Assembly (NCBI RefSeq): GCF_023023025.1
Contig: NZ_CP095481.1
Coordinates: forward strand, 6,647,001 to 6,711,000
DNA length: 64,000 nucleotides
DNA from: Amycolatopsis sp. WQ 127309
GTDB taxonomy: Bacteria; Actinomycetota; Actinomycetes; Mycobacteriales; Pseudonocardiaceae
Direction of reading: 5' to 3'
The position numbers and the translations under genes were made by a program. Shown piece by piece: positions 1-8,237 of this stretch (its first letter is position 1; each line of letters opens with the position of its first letter). The notes beneath the pieces are model-generated. The model was not told the DNA's origin. It did not search any database and saw only the letters and a list, made by a program, of their open reading frames with translations.

Positions 1-722
1 AGGACGATCACGTCGGTCTGCAGGAACTCCCGGGCGTTGGTGGCCATGAACCCGAGCCCGGCGTCGGCGCCGAGAGTTTCCGCGATGACCAGGGCGAGCC
101 AGGCCGCGGTGAGCGACAGCCGCAGCCCGCCCAGGATCGAGGGCAGTGCGCCGGGCAGGACCACCCAGCGGATCTGCGCCGCGCGGCCCAGGCCGACGAC
201 GTCGGTCATCTCCAGCAGCTTCGGGTCGATCTGACGGATGCCGAGCACCGTCGTCAGGTACAGCGGGACGGCGGACCCCAGCGAGATCAGGAAGATCTTC
301 CCGGCCTCGCCGATCCCGAACCAGACGATGACCAGGGGCAGGATCGCCAGGAACGGGACCGCGCGCACCATCTGGATGCTGCGGTCGAGCAGCGCTTCGG
401 CCACTTTGGACAGTCCGACGAGCAGCCCGAGCGCGACGCCGGTACTCGCCCCGATGGCGAACCCGGTGGCCGAGCGCTGCAGGCTGGCCAGCAGGTTCGT
501 GACCAACTCGCCGTCGGCGAGAAGGTCGCCCGCCTTGGCCAGGACGCTGCTCGGCGCCGGGAGCACCTGCTTGGGCAGGACGCCCAGCCGCGCCAGCAGT
601 TCCCAGAGCGCGAGCACGGCGACCGGCGTCAGCCACGACGCGGCGCGGTACGGGAACCCGCGGCTCCGGGCGCGCGTACTCGCCGGGAGCGCCGCCGACG
701 GGACGACCACGGCGCGCGTCAC
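1..722 (-). CDS. ABC transporter permease, SsuC/TauC-like (3' end outside window)
   Basis: Inner-membrane permease of an aliphatic sulfonate/nitrate/taurine-type importer. About 240 codons are visible and the C-terminal end lies beyond base 1. After a basic N terminus the reverse-strand translation gives hydrophobic helices and the EAA-type cytoplasmic loop (VVLPGALPSILGGLRLS), the contact site for the ATPase. The GTG start at 722 overlaps the stop of the upstream binding-protein gene (GTGA), so the two are translationally coupled in one operon. With an SsuD-like monooxygenase a few kb upstream, sulfonate uptake is the best guess. Nitrate or taurine substrates cannot be excluded from sequence alone. 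Confidence 0.88.
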   Translation of the reverse strand, partial: MTRAVVVPSAALPASTRARSRGFPYRAASWLTPVAVLALWELLARLGVLPKQVLPAPSSVLAKAGDLLADGELVTNLLASLQRSATGFAIGASTGVALGLLVGLSKVAEALLDRSIQMVRAVPFLAILPLVIVWFGIGEAGKIFLISLGSAVPLYLTTVLGIRQIDPKLLEMTDVVGLGRAAQIRWVVLPGALPSILGGLRLSLTAAWLALVIAETLGADAGLGFMATNAREFLQTDVIV

Positions 723-1705
723 CGCGGATCGATCCCGGAGTCGATGTACTTGCTCAAGTCCTTGCCGCCCGGGAACAGCCCCTGCTGGACCCAGGTGTCG
801 TACGTCTTCTGCAGCTGGCCGGCGAGCGTGGCGTCGACCGGGATGCGCTGGTAGGTCGTCTCGTCCGGCCGGACCTGGGTGGCGACGGCCAGGGGCTGGT
901 GCGCGAAGCCGGCGTACCACTTGTCGAACGCGTCCGGGTTGTCCTTGGACCACGCGTAGCCCTTGTCGACGCGGCTCGCGAAGTCCTGGATCGCGGTGCG
1001 CTTGCGCGGGTCGGCGAGCGCGGTGTCGGTGGCGGACAGCACGTTGAGGCCGCTGTTGATGCCCGCGCCGTCGGACAGGACGCGCGCGCCGAGTTCGCCG
1101 CGGGCACGCGCGGCGTAGACGCTCCAGGTGGCCCAGGCGTCGATGCTGCCGGTCGCGAAGGCGGAGTTCGCCTCGGTCGGGGCGAGGAAGTTCAGCGTGA
1201 CGTCCTTGTCGCTCAGCCCGGCCTGCTTCAGTGCGCCGATCACGAGGTAGTGCGCGACGCTGCCGCGGGTGGTCGGGGAGACCCGCTTGCCCTTGAGGTC
1301 GGCCAGCGTGCGGATCGGGCTGTCCTTCGGCACCAGGATGTAGGTGCCCCTGCCGCCGTTGCTCCAGGCCGCGGCGACCTTGATCTTCGAGCCGCCGGCG
1401 ATCGCGGTGACGGTGGGGGAGTCGTTGGCGCCACCGATGTCGATCGCGTCGGCGCGCAGGGCCTCGTGCAGGTTGACGGCCGCGGCGAACTGCGACCACT
1501 CGATCTTGTACGGCAGGTTGTCGAGCAGCCCGGCAGCCTTCAGCCGGGACTGCGTGGCGCCGGTCTGGTCGCCGACGCGCAGCACCACCTCACCGGAAGC
1601 GTCCGAAGTGGACGATCCGCACGCGGTGAGCGTGGCGAGGCCGAGCAGGGCGGCCAGCAGTAGCAGCGCGAGCCGGGGTTTCGAAGGCATGCGGGAACTC
1701 CCCAA
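719..1705 (-). CDS. ABC transporter substrate-binding lipoprotein, SsuA-like
   Basis: Extracytoplasmic solute receptor for the adjacent permease. The 328-residue product has a lipoprotein signal (hydrophobic stretch ending LTAC, with Cys as the lipid anchor), then the SsuA/TauA/NrtT fold with recognisable segments such as GGANDSPTVTAI and LADLKGKRVSPTTRGSVAHY. A start at MPSKPRL, five codons in, is equally plausible. A good promoter lies upstream (-35 at 1786-1791, -10 at 1763-1768 on this strand). The ligand is inferred from the neighbouring SsuD-like enzyme. Other C-S or N compounds are possible. Confidence 0.88.
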   Translation of the reverse strand: MGSSRMPSKPRLALLLLAALLGLATLTACGSSTSDASGEVVLRVGDQTGATQSRLKAAGLLDNLPYKIEWSQFAAAVNLHEALRADAIDIGGANDSPTVTAIAGGSKIKVAAAWSNGGRGTYILVPKDSPIRTLADLKGKRVSPTTRGSVAHYLVIGALKQAGLSDKDVTLNFLAPTEANSAFATGSIDAWATWSVYAARARGELGARVLSDGAGINSGLNVLSATDTALADPRKRTAIQDFASRVDKGYAWSKDNPDAFDKWYAGFAHQPLAVATQVRPDETTYQRIPVDATLAGQLQKTYDTWVQQGLFPGGKDLSKYIDSGIDPR

Positions 1706-1762
1706 AACGGTGTCGCCGGAGGAAAGCCGGTGGCGCGGACCAAATGGTCACCGGCATGTGTC

Positions 1763-1791
1763 TATTCTGCTCGGCGGCCGGGGAGAGTCAA
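1763..1791 (-). promoter_or_regulatory. Promoter of the ssuA-ssuC-like operon
   Basis: On the reverse strand a -35 hexamer TTGACT (1791-1786) is followed after exactly 17 nt by AGAATA (1768-1763), a close match to the housekeeping consensus. It sits about 60 nt upstream of the binding-protein start at 1705. Confidence 0.6.
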
Positions 1792-1826
1792 CGCTCCCGG
1801 GCGGGTTCCCACGAACCGGGAAAGCT

Positions 1827-2528
1827 CTACAGTGGACAGTCGAGCGTGCCGCCGCCCGCCGCGCGCACGGCGTCGGCGTACTCCCGCAGCGGACGCCAGC
1901 CGGGCACGACGAACCGGCCGCCCGGACCGGTGAAGGTCAGCGTCGGCAGGGCGTAGCGGACGTGGTGCTCGAGGTGCTTCGCGCGGCCGCTGTGCGGTCC
2001 GGGCGCGGTGATGTCGAGGACTTCCGGGCACGGGTTCCGGGTTTCGCGCCAGTCTTCGCGCACGGCCTGGCGGACGGCGTCGCTCAGCATGGCCGCGTGC
2101 AACGCCGCGAGGTCGAGGCCGGGGACGCCGTCGACGGCGGCGAGCACGCGATCGGTGTCGTCGGCCGGGGTGCCGAGGACGAACGTCGTCTCGCGCAGCC
2201 GGCTCAGGACGTCCTCGGCGACGGTTTCCCCTTGGGCCTCAGCGGCTTTCGCGGCCAGGGAAGCCGGCCAGCTCGTCCGCGCCACCCAAGCCAGGTGCGG
2301 CGCCTTCGGGGCGCCCGTGTGCTCGGTGACGCCGTCGATGAACTTCGCGTACCAGGCGGCTTCGGCGGCCGGATCCGGCGCCGGGTCCTCGTCGTCGTCG
2401 AAGAGGATGCCGAACACCCGGCGCCACCGGGCGCCGGGGAGGTTTCCGCGCAGCCAGCGGAACTTCGGCTCCGAACCCCACGCCCACGGGCAGGCGGGGT
2501 CGGTGTACTCGACGACTTCGAGCGCCAC
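1827..2528 (-). CDS. DsbA-family thioredoxin-fold protein (FrnE-like)
   Basis: A 233-residue protein of the DsbA/2-hydroxychromene-2-carboxylate isomerase superfamily. The N-terminal beta strand leads into DPACPWAW, where the family usually has CPWC or CPWS. Only Cys13 is present and the resolving Cys is replaced by Ala, so a classic dithiol cycle is not possible. It may act as a glutathione- or mycothiol-dependent isomerase or reductase. No signal peptide is seen, so it is cytoplasmic. It lies 3 bp downstream of the cupin gene on the same strand, probably co-transcribed. Its exact role is unknown. Confidence 0.8.
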   Translation of the reverse strand: MALEVVEYTDPACPWAWGSEPKFRWLRGNLPGARWRRVFGILFDDDEDPAPDPAAEAAWYAKFIDGVTEHTGAPKAPHLAWVARTSWPASLAAKAAEAQGETVAEDVLSRLRETTFVLGTPADDTDRVLAAVDGVPGLDLAALHAAMLSDAVRQAVREDWRETRNPCPEVLDITAPGPHSGRAKHLEHHVRYALPTLTFTGPGGRFVVPGWRPLREYADAVRAAGGGTLDCPL

Positions 2529-2531
2529 GGG

Positions 2532-2960
2532 TCACTCCGTGGGGACGTCGACCGGGGACCAGAGACTCGGCAGGTTGACCACGATGCCTTCCTGGCTGCT
2601 GCGCGCGATGATCACGACGGCCTCTTCGTCGGTCGGGTTCTCCTCGCGGTGCGGCACGTACGGCGGCACGAAGATGTAGTCGCCGGGCCCGGTCTCGAGG
2701 CGGATTTCCTCGTCACCGTCGGCGAAGACGAACACCGGGTGGCCCGACTTGACGTAGATCGCCGTCTCGGCTTCGCCGTGGTGGTGGTCGCCGGAGTTGG
2801 TCACCGGCGCGACGTGCGTCTCGCCCATCCAGACCTTCTGCGACCCGACGGTCTTGCCGGAGATCGCCTCCAGGCGCTTCATCCCGGTGGTCTGGTTGGT
2901 GTCGCCGGTGAGGTCCGCGCCGCGGATGTGGCGCAGGGGCTGGTGCCAGAGGTCGGTCAT
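2532..2960 (-). CDS. Small cupin-domain protein
   Basis: A 142-residue single-domain cupin. The first metal-binding motif is visible as GDHHHGEAETAIYVKSG, with the His cluster and Glu, and the second around PGDYIFVPPYVPHREEN, with the closing His. Such proteins are small dioxygenases, isomerases or ligand sensors. There is no signal peptide. It lies between the Rrf2 regulator gene upstream and the DsbA-like gene downstream, spaced by 10 and 3 bp, so it belongs to the same transcript as the sulfur genes. The substrate cannot be read from sequence. Confidence 0.85.
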   Translation of the reverse strand: MTDLWHQPLRHIRGADLTGDTNQTTGMKRLEAISGKTVGSQKVWMGETHVAPVTNSGDHHHGEAETAIYVKSGHPVFVFADGDEEIRLETGPGDYIFVPPYVPHREENPTDEEAVVIIARSSQEGIVVNLPSLWSPVDVPTE

Positions 2961-2970
2961 CGGGATCCCT

Positions 2971-3390
2971 TCAGGTGACGGCTTCGGCGGCCGCGTCCGT
3001 GAGCAGGTCGGCGATGGTCGTCGCGCGCAGGATGGCGGCCAGGCCGGACTCGAGCCCGGACCAGAACGGCGTGAGCCCGGCGGCCGTCCCGTGGTAGGCC
3101 AGCGCCGGGCGCGATTCGCCGCGGACGCTCAGGAACTCGCCGTCGACCGCCACGACGGCGTCCCGCACGGTGATCTCCGCGGCGGCCCGGGCCAGCCAGT
3201 AGCCGCCCTCGCAGCCGCGCTGGCTGCGGACCAGCCCGGCCTGGCGCAGGTCGCGCAGCACGGCCTTGATGAACCGCGCCGGGATGTCCTGGGTGGACGC
3301 GACGGCTTCGCAGGTGATCGGCCGCGTGGTGTCCGCGGCGAGCTCCAGCAGGACCCTGATCGCGTAGTCCGCCCTGGCCGAGATGCGCAT
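2971..3390 (-). CDS. Rrf2-family transcriptional regulator
   Basis: A winged-helix regulator of about 139 residues. It opens with MRISARADYAIRVLLELA, the signature start of Rrf2 proteins (IscR, NsrR, CymR), followed by the recognition helix region IPARFIKAVLRDLRQAGLV and the wing SQRGCEGGYWLAR. Only one Cys is visible, so an iron-sulfur cluster like that of IscR is not supported. A CymR-like role in sulfur metabolism fits the neighbours. I chose ATG 3390 from the family start. ATG 3402 would overlap the preceding hydrolase stop as ATGA and is an alternative. It is in the middle of a same-strand run with sulfonate genes. Confidence 0.85.
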   Translation of the reverse strand: MRISARADYAIRVLLELAADTTRPITCEAVASTQDIPARFIKAVLRDLRQAGLVRSQRGCEGGYWLARAAAEITVRDAVVAVDGEFLSVRGESRPALAYHGTAAGLTPFWSGLESGLAAILRATTIADLLTDAAAEAVT

Positions 3391-3398
3391 GCCCGCCA

Positions 3399-4049
3399 TC
3401 ATCCCCGGACCAGCGCCGGTGTGCCCGTTCCGGCCCGCAGCCATTCCAGGAACTGGACGATCTCGGCCGCGACGCTGCGGTGGTCGACGTCGTTGAGCAC
3501 GTCGTGGCGGCCGCCGCCGACGAGCACGAACCGGCCCTCCGGCAGCTTCGCCGCGTACGCCCGGGCGGCCTCGGGGCCGGCGACCTTGTCGGCCTCGCCG
3601 TGCAGGACCAGGACGGGCACCGCGGGCTCCGCGAGCGGGCTCGTGACGGGCGGGTGCAGCTCGCCGGGGGCGAACCGGTCGTCGGCGTCGAGCAGGGCGC
3701 GGTGGACCGGGCACGCGGTCCGCGCGTCCAGCTCGTCGTCCCAGCCGGTGGAACCGCCGAGCGGGAGCCCGCTGGCGATCACCGCGTCGACCGGCAGTTT
3801 CGCGGCGAGGTCGAGGGCCCGGACGGCGCCGGTGTCGTGGCCGAGCAGCACGACGGGACCCGGGCCCGCCGTGACCTTCACCGGGAGGTCGGCTTCGGGG
3901 ACGGTGACGCGGTAGCCGTCGAAGGCGAGCCGCGTGCCGAGCCGGGCGTAGTGCGCGGGGTGCTCGCCCCGCCCGGGCAGCAGCACCACCGTGCCGCGGA
4001 CCGGGACGCCCGCGGCCGGGGCCCAGCGGATCGCTTCGGCCAGGGTCAT
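3399..4049 (-). CDS. Alpha/beta-hydrolase
   Basis: A 216-residue alpha/beta-hydrolase fold. The strand VVLLPGRGEHPAHYARLG opens the fold. The usual GxSxG nucleophile elbow is degenerate (LLGHDTGAVRALD, with Asp where Ser is expected), and a late DxxH-like pair is present (VLHGEADKVAGPEA, GGGRHDVLND). The family includes esterases, lysophospholipases and dehalogenase-like enzymes with Asp nucleophiles, so the GHDTG elbow is functionally suggestive. The ATG at 4049 overlaps the stop of the upstream flavin monooxygenase (ATGA), indicating coupled translation and a linked pathway step. Substrate unknown. Confidence 0.82.
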   Translation of the reverse strand: MTLAEAIRWAPAAGVPVRGTVVLLPGRGEHPAHYARLGTRLAFDGYRVTVPEADLPVKVTAGPGPVVLLGHDTGAVRALDLAAKLPVDAVIASGLPLGGSTGWDDELDARTACPVHRALLDADDRFAPGELHPPVTSPLAEPAVPVLVLHGEADKVAGPEAARAYAAKLPEGRFVLVGGGRHDVLNDVDHRSVAAEIVQFLEWLRAGTGTPALVRG

Positions 4050-5155
4050 ACGGCGGCCGCCGTGGCGGGCTGCCGGTTGCGGCGGGCCAGCTCCGAACGG
4101 ACCAGCGGCAGCAGGTGCCGCCCGTAGTCGATCGTGTCGTCCAGCGGGTCGTAGCCGCGGATCAGCAGGGTGGTGACGCCGATGTCGACGTAGTCCAGCA
4201 GGGCCTTGGCGACCGTTTCGGGGGTGCCGACGAGCGCGGTGGAGTTGCCGGCGGCGCCGGTCGCCGTGGCCGTGGGTGTCCACAGTGCACGGTCGTGGCG
4301 GTCGGCTTTCGCGGCCGCGGCCAGGAGCCGGACGCTGCCGACGTTGGTCGGCGTGCCGCCGTCACGCCACTCGCGGGCCGCTTTCGCCGCGCCGGAGGCG
4401 GTGATGGTGTCGAGGATCCGCTGCGCGCGTTCCCAGGCGAGGTCCTCGGTGGGGCCGAGGATCGGGCGGAACGACACGCTGATCCCCGGGAGCGTGAGCC
4501 GGCCGGCGGCCTTGGCCGCGGCGCGGACGGCGGCGATCTGCTCGGCCGTTTCCTTCAGGGGCTCGCCCCAGAGCGCGAAGACGTCGGCGTGCTTGCCGCC
4601 GACCCGGTAGGCGGCTTCCGAGGAGCCGCCGAAGTACACCGGGATCCGCGGGTTCTGCAGCGGCCGGACCTGCGGGGTGTAGTCGTCGAGCCGGTAGTGC
4701 TTGCCGTGGTGGGAGAACGCGTCGCCGGACGTCCAGGAGCGCTTGAGGATCTCCAGGTACTCGTCGGTGCGCTCGTAGCGCTCGTCCTTGCCGAGGTAGT
4801 CGCCGTCGCGGGCCTGCTCGACGTCGCTGCCGCCGGTGATGGTGTGCACGGCGACGCGGCCGCCGCTGAAGTGGTCGAGGGTGGCGAACGCGCGCGCCGC
4901 GAGCGTCGGCGCGACGAACCCGGGGCGGTGGGCGATGAGCAGGCCGAGGCGCTCGGTGTGGGCGGCCGCGTAGGCCGCCACCTGCTGGCCTTCCGGCCAG
5001 CCCGCGCCGTAGCCGATCAGCACGCGGTCGAAGCCGCCGTCCTCGTGGGCGCGGGCGAACCGCCGGACGTAGGCCGGGTCGATGACCGGCCCCCTGGCCG
5101 GCCGGGTCTCGCTCGCGTCCCGGGTGCCGATCATGCCGACGAACTCGACGGGCAT
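4046..5155 (-). CDS. LLM flavin-dependent monooxygenase, SsuD-like (alkanesulfonate monooxygenase family)
   Basis: FMNH2-dependent luciferase-like monooxygenase of 369 residues. SsuD-type features include VHTITGGSDVEQARDGDYLGKDER and YFGGSSEAAYRVGGKHADVF, both very close to the SsuD core. Such enzymes cut the C-S bond of alkanesulfonates to sulfite plus aldehyde, using reduced flavin from a partner reductase. I chose ATG 5155 because a GAAAGGAAAG ribosome-binding site lies just before it. Longer in-frame extensions run through non-coding sequence. It heads the reverse-strand cluster and faces the acyl-CoA-dehydrogenase-like gene across a shared regulatory region of about 160 bp. No flavin reductase is visible here. 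Confidence 0.88.
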   Translation of the reverse strand: MPVEFVGMIGTRDASETRPARGPVIDPAYVRRFARAHEDGGFDRVLIGYGAGWPEGQQVAAYAAAHTERLGLLIAHRPGFVAPTLAARAFATLDHFSGGRVAVHTITGGSDVEQARDGDYLGKDERYERTDEYLEILKRSWTSGDAFSHHGKHYRLDDYTPQVRPLQNPRIPVYFGGSSEAAYRVGGKHADVFALWGEPLKETAEQIAAVRAAAKAAGRLTLPGISVSFRPILGPTEDLAWERAQRILDTITASGAAKAAREWRDGGTPTNVGSVRLLAAAAKADRHDRALWTPTATATGAAGNSTALVGTPETVAKALLDYVDIGVTTLLIRGYDPLDDTIDYGRHLLPLVRSELARRNRQPATAAAV

Positions 5156-5318
5156 CTGCTTTCCTTTCGCCGCAAGACAAACGCAGGCGTCAGGGAACGG
5201 CACGAGCACCGCCGCTGTCAATTGGGCATCTCCAGGTGTCCATTTGCTGGACGCCCCTGGCCCCGGGCGCGCCGGGCGGCTTATCGTCTCGCCGCACCCG
5301 ACCCCTCCGGAGGAACTC

Positions 5319-6461
5319 GTGACCACGAGCGTCGCCACCGTGCCCGCGCCCGACCTGGCCGCGTTGCCCTCGATCGTCGCCGGGCTGGCCGCGCGCGCCG
5401 GCGAGCACGACCGCGAGGCGACGTTCCCGCACGAGGGCGTCGAACTGGTGCACGCGGCGGGATTGCTGACGACGACCGTGCACCCGCGCTACGGCGGCCC
5501 GGGCGCGGGCGTGCTCGACACGGCCCGGCTGCTGGCCGAACTCGGCCGCGGCGACCCGTCGGTCGCGCTGGTCACGGCGATGACGTTGTTCGTCCACGCC
5601 GGCCAGGCGAGTACGCCGTCGTGGCCCGACGACGTCTACCGCGAGGTGCTGGCGGAGTCGGCGGAGCGGCCGGTCCTGATCAACGCGCTGCGCGTGGAGC
5701 CGGAACTGGGCTCACCGACCCGCGGCGGCCTGCCGGCGACGATCGCCCGCCGCGCAGCGGACGGCTGGAGCCTGACCGGCCGCAAGATCTACTCGACGGG
5801 CTCGGTCGGCTTGCGCTGGATGATCGTCTGGGCCCGCACCGACGAGCCCGAACCCCGCGTCGGGGGCTTCTTGATCCGGGCGGACGCCCCGGGCATCACG
5901 ATCGAGCCGACGTGGGACCACCTGGGTCTGCGAGCGAGCGCGAGCCACGACGTCGTGTTCACGGACGTCCCGGTACCTGCGGGTGCCACGGCCGGACTGT
6001 CCACACCGGACACTCAGCGGCCGCCGGTGCTCACGTTTCCGTTGGCCCTCCCGGCGCTCTACCTCGGTGTGGCAAGGAATGCTCTCGAGTGGCTCACGGG
6101 GTTCCTGCGCGAGCGCGTCCCGAGCGGGCTGGGCAAGCCGCTGTCGACGCTGCCGCGCTTCCAGACCGGGGTGGGGGAGATCGCCGCCCGGATCGCGGGC
6201 GCCCAGGAGATCCTCTTCGGCCTGGCCGCCCGGGTGGACGAGGGTGCTCCCGACGCCATCGCCCACGCGGGGGTGGCCAAGGTGCTGGCGACCCGGCTGC
6301 TCATCGAGGCGGTCGAGCAGGCGGTGGCGCTGGCGGGAAATCCCGGCCTGACGCACGGGAACCCGTTGCAGCGGCACTACCGCGACGTGCTGTGCAGCCG
6401 CGTCCACACCCCGCAGGACGACGCGGTGCTGACCGGGCTGGGCCGCTCGATCCTGGGCTGA
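5319..6461 (+). CDS. Acyl-CoA dehydrogenase-family flavoprotein (DszC/SfnB-like)
   Basis: A 380-residue protein with the acyl-CoA dehydrogenase fold: an N-terminal helical domain, a middle beta domain (DGWSLTGRKIYSTGS, LGLRASASHDVVFTDVPVP) and a C-terminal helical domain. In sulfur clusters this family (SfnB, DszC) acts as flavin monooxygenase on sulfones or thiophenes rather than as a true dehydrogenase. The context next to an SsuD-like enzyme supports that reading. The GTG start at 5319 has a strong GGAGGA site at 5309-5314. It is transcribed divergently from the sulfonate genes, so shared control is likely. Confidence 0.85.
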   Translation: MTTSVATVPAPDLAALPSIVAGLAARAGEHDREATFPHEGVELVHAAGLLTTTVHPRYGGPGAGVLDTARLLAELGRGDPSVALVTAMTLFVHAGQASTPSWPDDVYREVLAESAERPVLINALRVEPELGSPTRGGLPATIARRAADGWSLTGRKIYSTGSVGLRWMIVWARTDEPEPRVGGFLIRADAPGITIEPTWDHLGLRASASHDVVFTDVPVPAGATAGLSTPDTQRPPVLTFPLALPALYLGVARNALEWLTGFLRERVPSGLGKPLSTLPRFQTGVGEIAARIAGAQEILFGLAARVDEGAPDAIAHAGVAKVLATRLLIEAVEQAVALAGNPGLTHGNPLQRHYRDVLCSRVHTPQDDAVLTGLGRSILG

Positions 6462-6500
6462 ACCCTCAGCGCGTCCGCCGTCCCGAACGCGCGAGCGCGC

Positions 6501-6902
6501 TCAGCTCAGCGCGACCCGCGCCCACACGGTCTTGCGGCCGTCGCGGACCTGCTGGCCCCAGCTCGCGCTGACCGACTTGACCAGCTGCAGCCCGAGGCCG
6601 CCGTCGGGGATGGCCGGGCGGGTGCTCTCGTCGACGACCTCGAGCAGCGCGTGCTCCTCGTCGACGGTCAGCCCGATCCGGCGGCGGCCGGCGCCGTGGA
6701 GCAGCGCGTTCGAGGCGAGCTCGTCCAGCACGAGCAGCACGTCGACGACGCGGTCCTGGTCGATGCCCGGCAGCCGGCCCTCCAGCACGGCCCGGGTCCA
6801 CTGGTGCGCCTGCGGCAGGTCGTCCCGGTCGGTCAGGCTCATGTCGCAGTGCACCGCGGCCTGGGCGGTGAGTGGGCTTTCGTACCTGTCGTCGGACGTC
6901 AC
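6501..6902 (-). CDS. ATP-binding anti-sigma-factor-type protein (HATPase_c)
   Basis: A 133-residue stand-alone GHKL ATPase domain of the RsbW/SpoIIAB type. The N box is VVDVLLVLDELASNALLHG, with Glu and Asn for Mg-ATP binding, and the G1 box is VVDESTRPAIPDGGLGLQLV. Actinomycetes have many such genes, whose products bind sigma factors or STAS antagonists in partner-switching. The GTG at 6902 was chosen over an upstream in-frame start because GAGGGGG precedes it. Two STAS proteins are encoded farther along (25.3 and 35.8 kb), but no adjacent sigma factor or antagonist is present, so its partner is unknown. Confidence 0.82.
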   Translation of the reverse strand: MTSDDRYESPLTAQAAVHCDMSLTDRDDLPQAHQWTRAVLEGRLPGIDQDRVVDVLLVLDELASNALLHGAGRRRIGLTVDEEHALLEVVDESTRPAIPDGGLGLQLVKSVSASWGQQVRDGRKTVWARVALS

Positions 6903-6996
6903 CCGGGTCCCCCTCGTGGTTCGGCAACGCCGGGAGGTACCCACTCCGCGGCCGGTTCAAGCACGCCGGTTCGCCCGGCGTGCTCGAACCCGGTCA

Positions 6997-7944
6997 TCAC
7001 GTCAGCAGCCAGCGGTACCAGTCGGTGTCGTACCGGGTGCCGATCGTCTGCTTGAGGAAGGTGCGCGCGGCCGTCCAGGCGCCGGTCCGGTAGTAGCCGA
7101 GCAGCTTGGTGACGTCGGCCGGGTGGTTCTCCACCATGTACCAGACCGCCAGGTAGCCCCACACGTACGTGCGGGTCTGGTCGTTGCCGGGCGCGTTGTC
7201 GAAGACCGTGCTCAGCGCGTACGTCCGCTTCGGCGCTTCGGTGGCGGCCTGGCTGTTGAAGACGCCGCGGTAGCCGTAGCCGACGTACTCGGCCAGCCCC
7301 TCGATCCACCACTGCGTCGGCGTGGCGATGTTGGCCTGGTAGTCGCCGTACAGGTCGAAGCGGCCGTCGAGGTAGTGGGTTTACTCGTGGTTGAGGTTCT
7401 TGATCTCGAACGCGGGCTTCGTGTCGTCGCGGTAGGCGACGAACCGGGCCTGGTTGCCCGTCGCGGCCGGGTTGCCCTCGAGGTAGACGCCGCCGTTGTC
7501 GGTGCTGACGCCGAACATCGACGGCGCGTAGTACTGGTAGTCGGCCCGCGAGTTGAAGACGTCGACCTCCAGCGAGGTGTTCTTGTCGCCGGCCACCGGC
7601 CCGCTGTCGCTCACCAGCCGGTGGAAGTAGCCGTCCTGCCCGGTGAGGCTCGTGCAGGTCGCGGACAGCTGGGCGGCCGTCATGGCCTGGGCGCGGATCC
7701 GCAGCGACGTCGTGCAGGAGCGGGTCACCGGCAGGACGTCCACGGCGGCCTTCGCCGGTGTCACCGCGGTGCCGATGTCGGCGGCCGGGCCGAACGGGTG
7801 GGCCGCGGTGGTGGTGGCCGGGACGCCGGGCCGGGCGGTGAGGCTCGACGCCGGCGGGGCCGTGACGAGCGTGAGGGTCGCGCACAGAGCGAGGGTGGGG
7901 ACGGCGGCGCGTTTCAGGCCGAGGCCCGGTGCCATGCGTTTCAT
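6997..7944 (-). pseudogene. Secreted collagenase-like (M9) metallopeptidase, interrupted by TAA inside the HExxH motif
   Basis: Reverse-strand reading from ATG 7944 gives a signal-peptide-bearing protein that reaches NLNHE and then meets TAA at 7383-7381. The same frame continues without another stop for about 127 codons, beginning THYLDGRFDLYGDY and including WWIEGLAEYVGYGYRG, then ends at TGA 6999-6997. Read through, the codons give H-E-(stop)-T-H, the zinc motif of M9 collagenases, followed by the downstream Glu ligand. A single C-to-A change in a TAC codon would explain it. The protein as encoded loses the second His and the Glu ligand, so it is inactive unless the base is a sequencing error. 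Confidence 0.8.
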
Positions 7945-8222
7945 GGACGTGCTCCAAGAGGAGAAGGGGAGGAGAGGGAGTGCGGTGCCCGGCTCGGGGA
8001 CCGGGCACCGCACCCGGGCACGGATCGCGGTGACGTCGTCGTGCCGGCAGGTCCGGGGCCGCCCGGTCGCGGATCGGGGGGACGGGGTCTTCCGCCGGCT
8101 CCGGGACGCTGCGGGACCGATCCTGAACCGCCGTCCGGCCGGTGACCATGCGCGCCGGCGAAACTACGGATACCCAATCAAATCCCCGCCTTTCGTTCGG
8201 TGCGCGGGTGTCGCGGCCGATC

Positions 8223-8237
8223 TAGGCTGCGCCGATG
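8223..8237 (+). promoter_or_regulatory. Leaderless promoter of the LuxR-family gene
   Basis: TAGGCT at 8223-8228 is followed by 6 nt and then ATG 8235. A -10 box at this distance puts the transcription start at or beside the start codon, and no ribosome-binding site is present. Confidence 0.6.
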
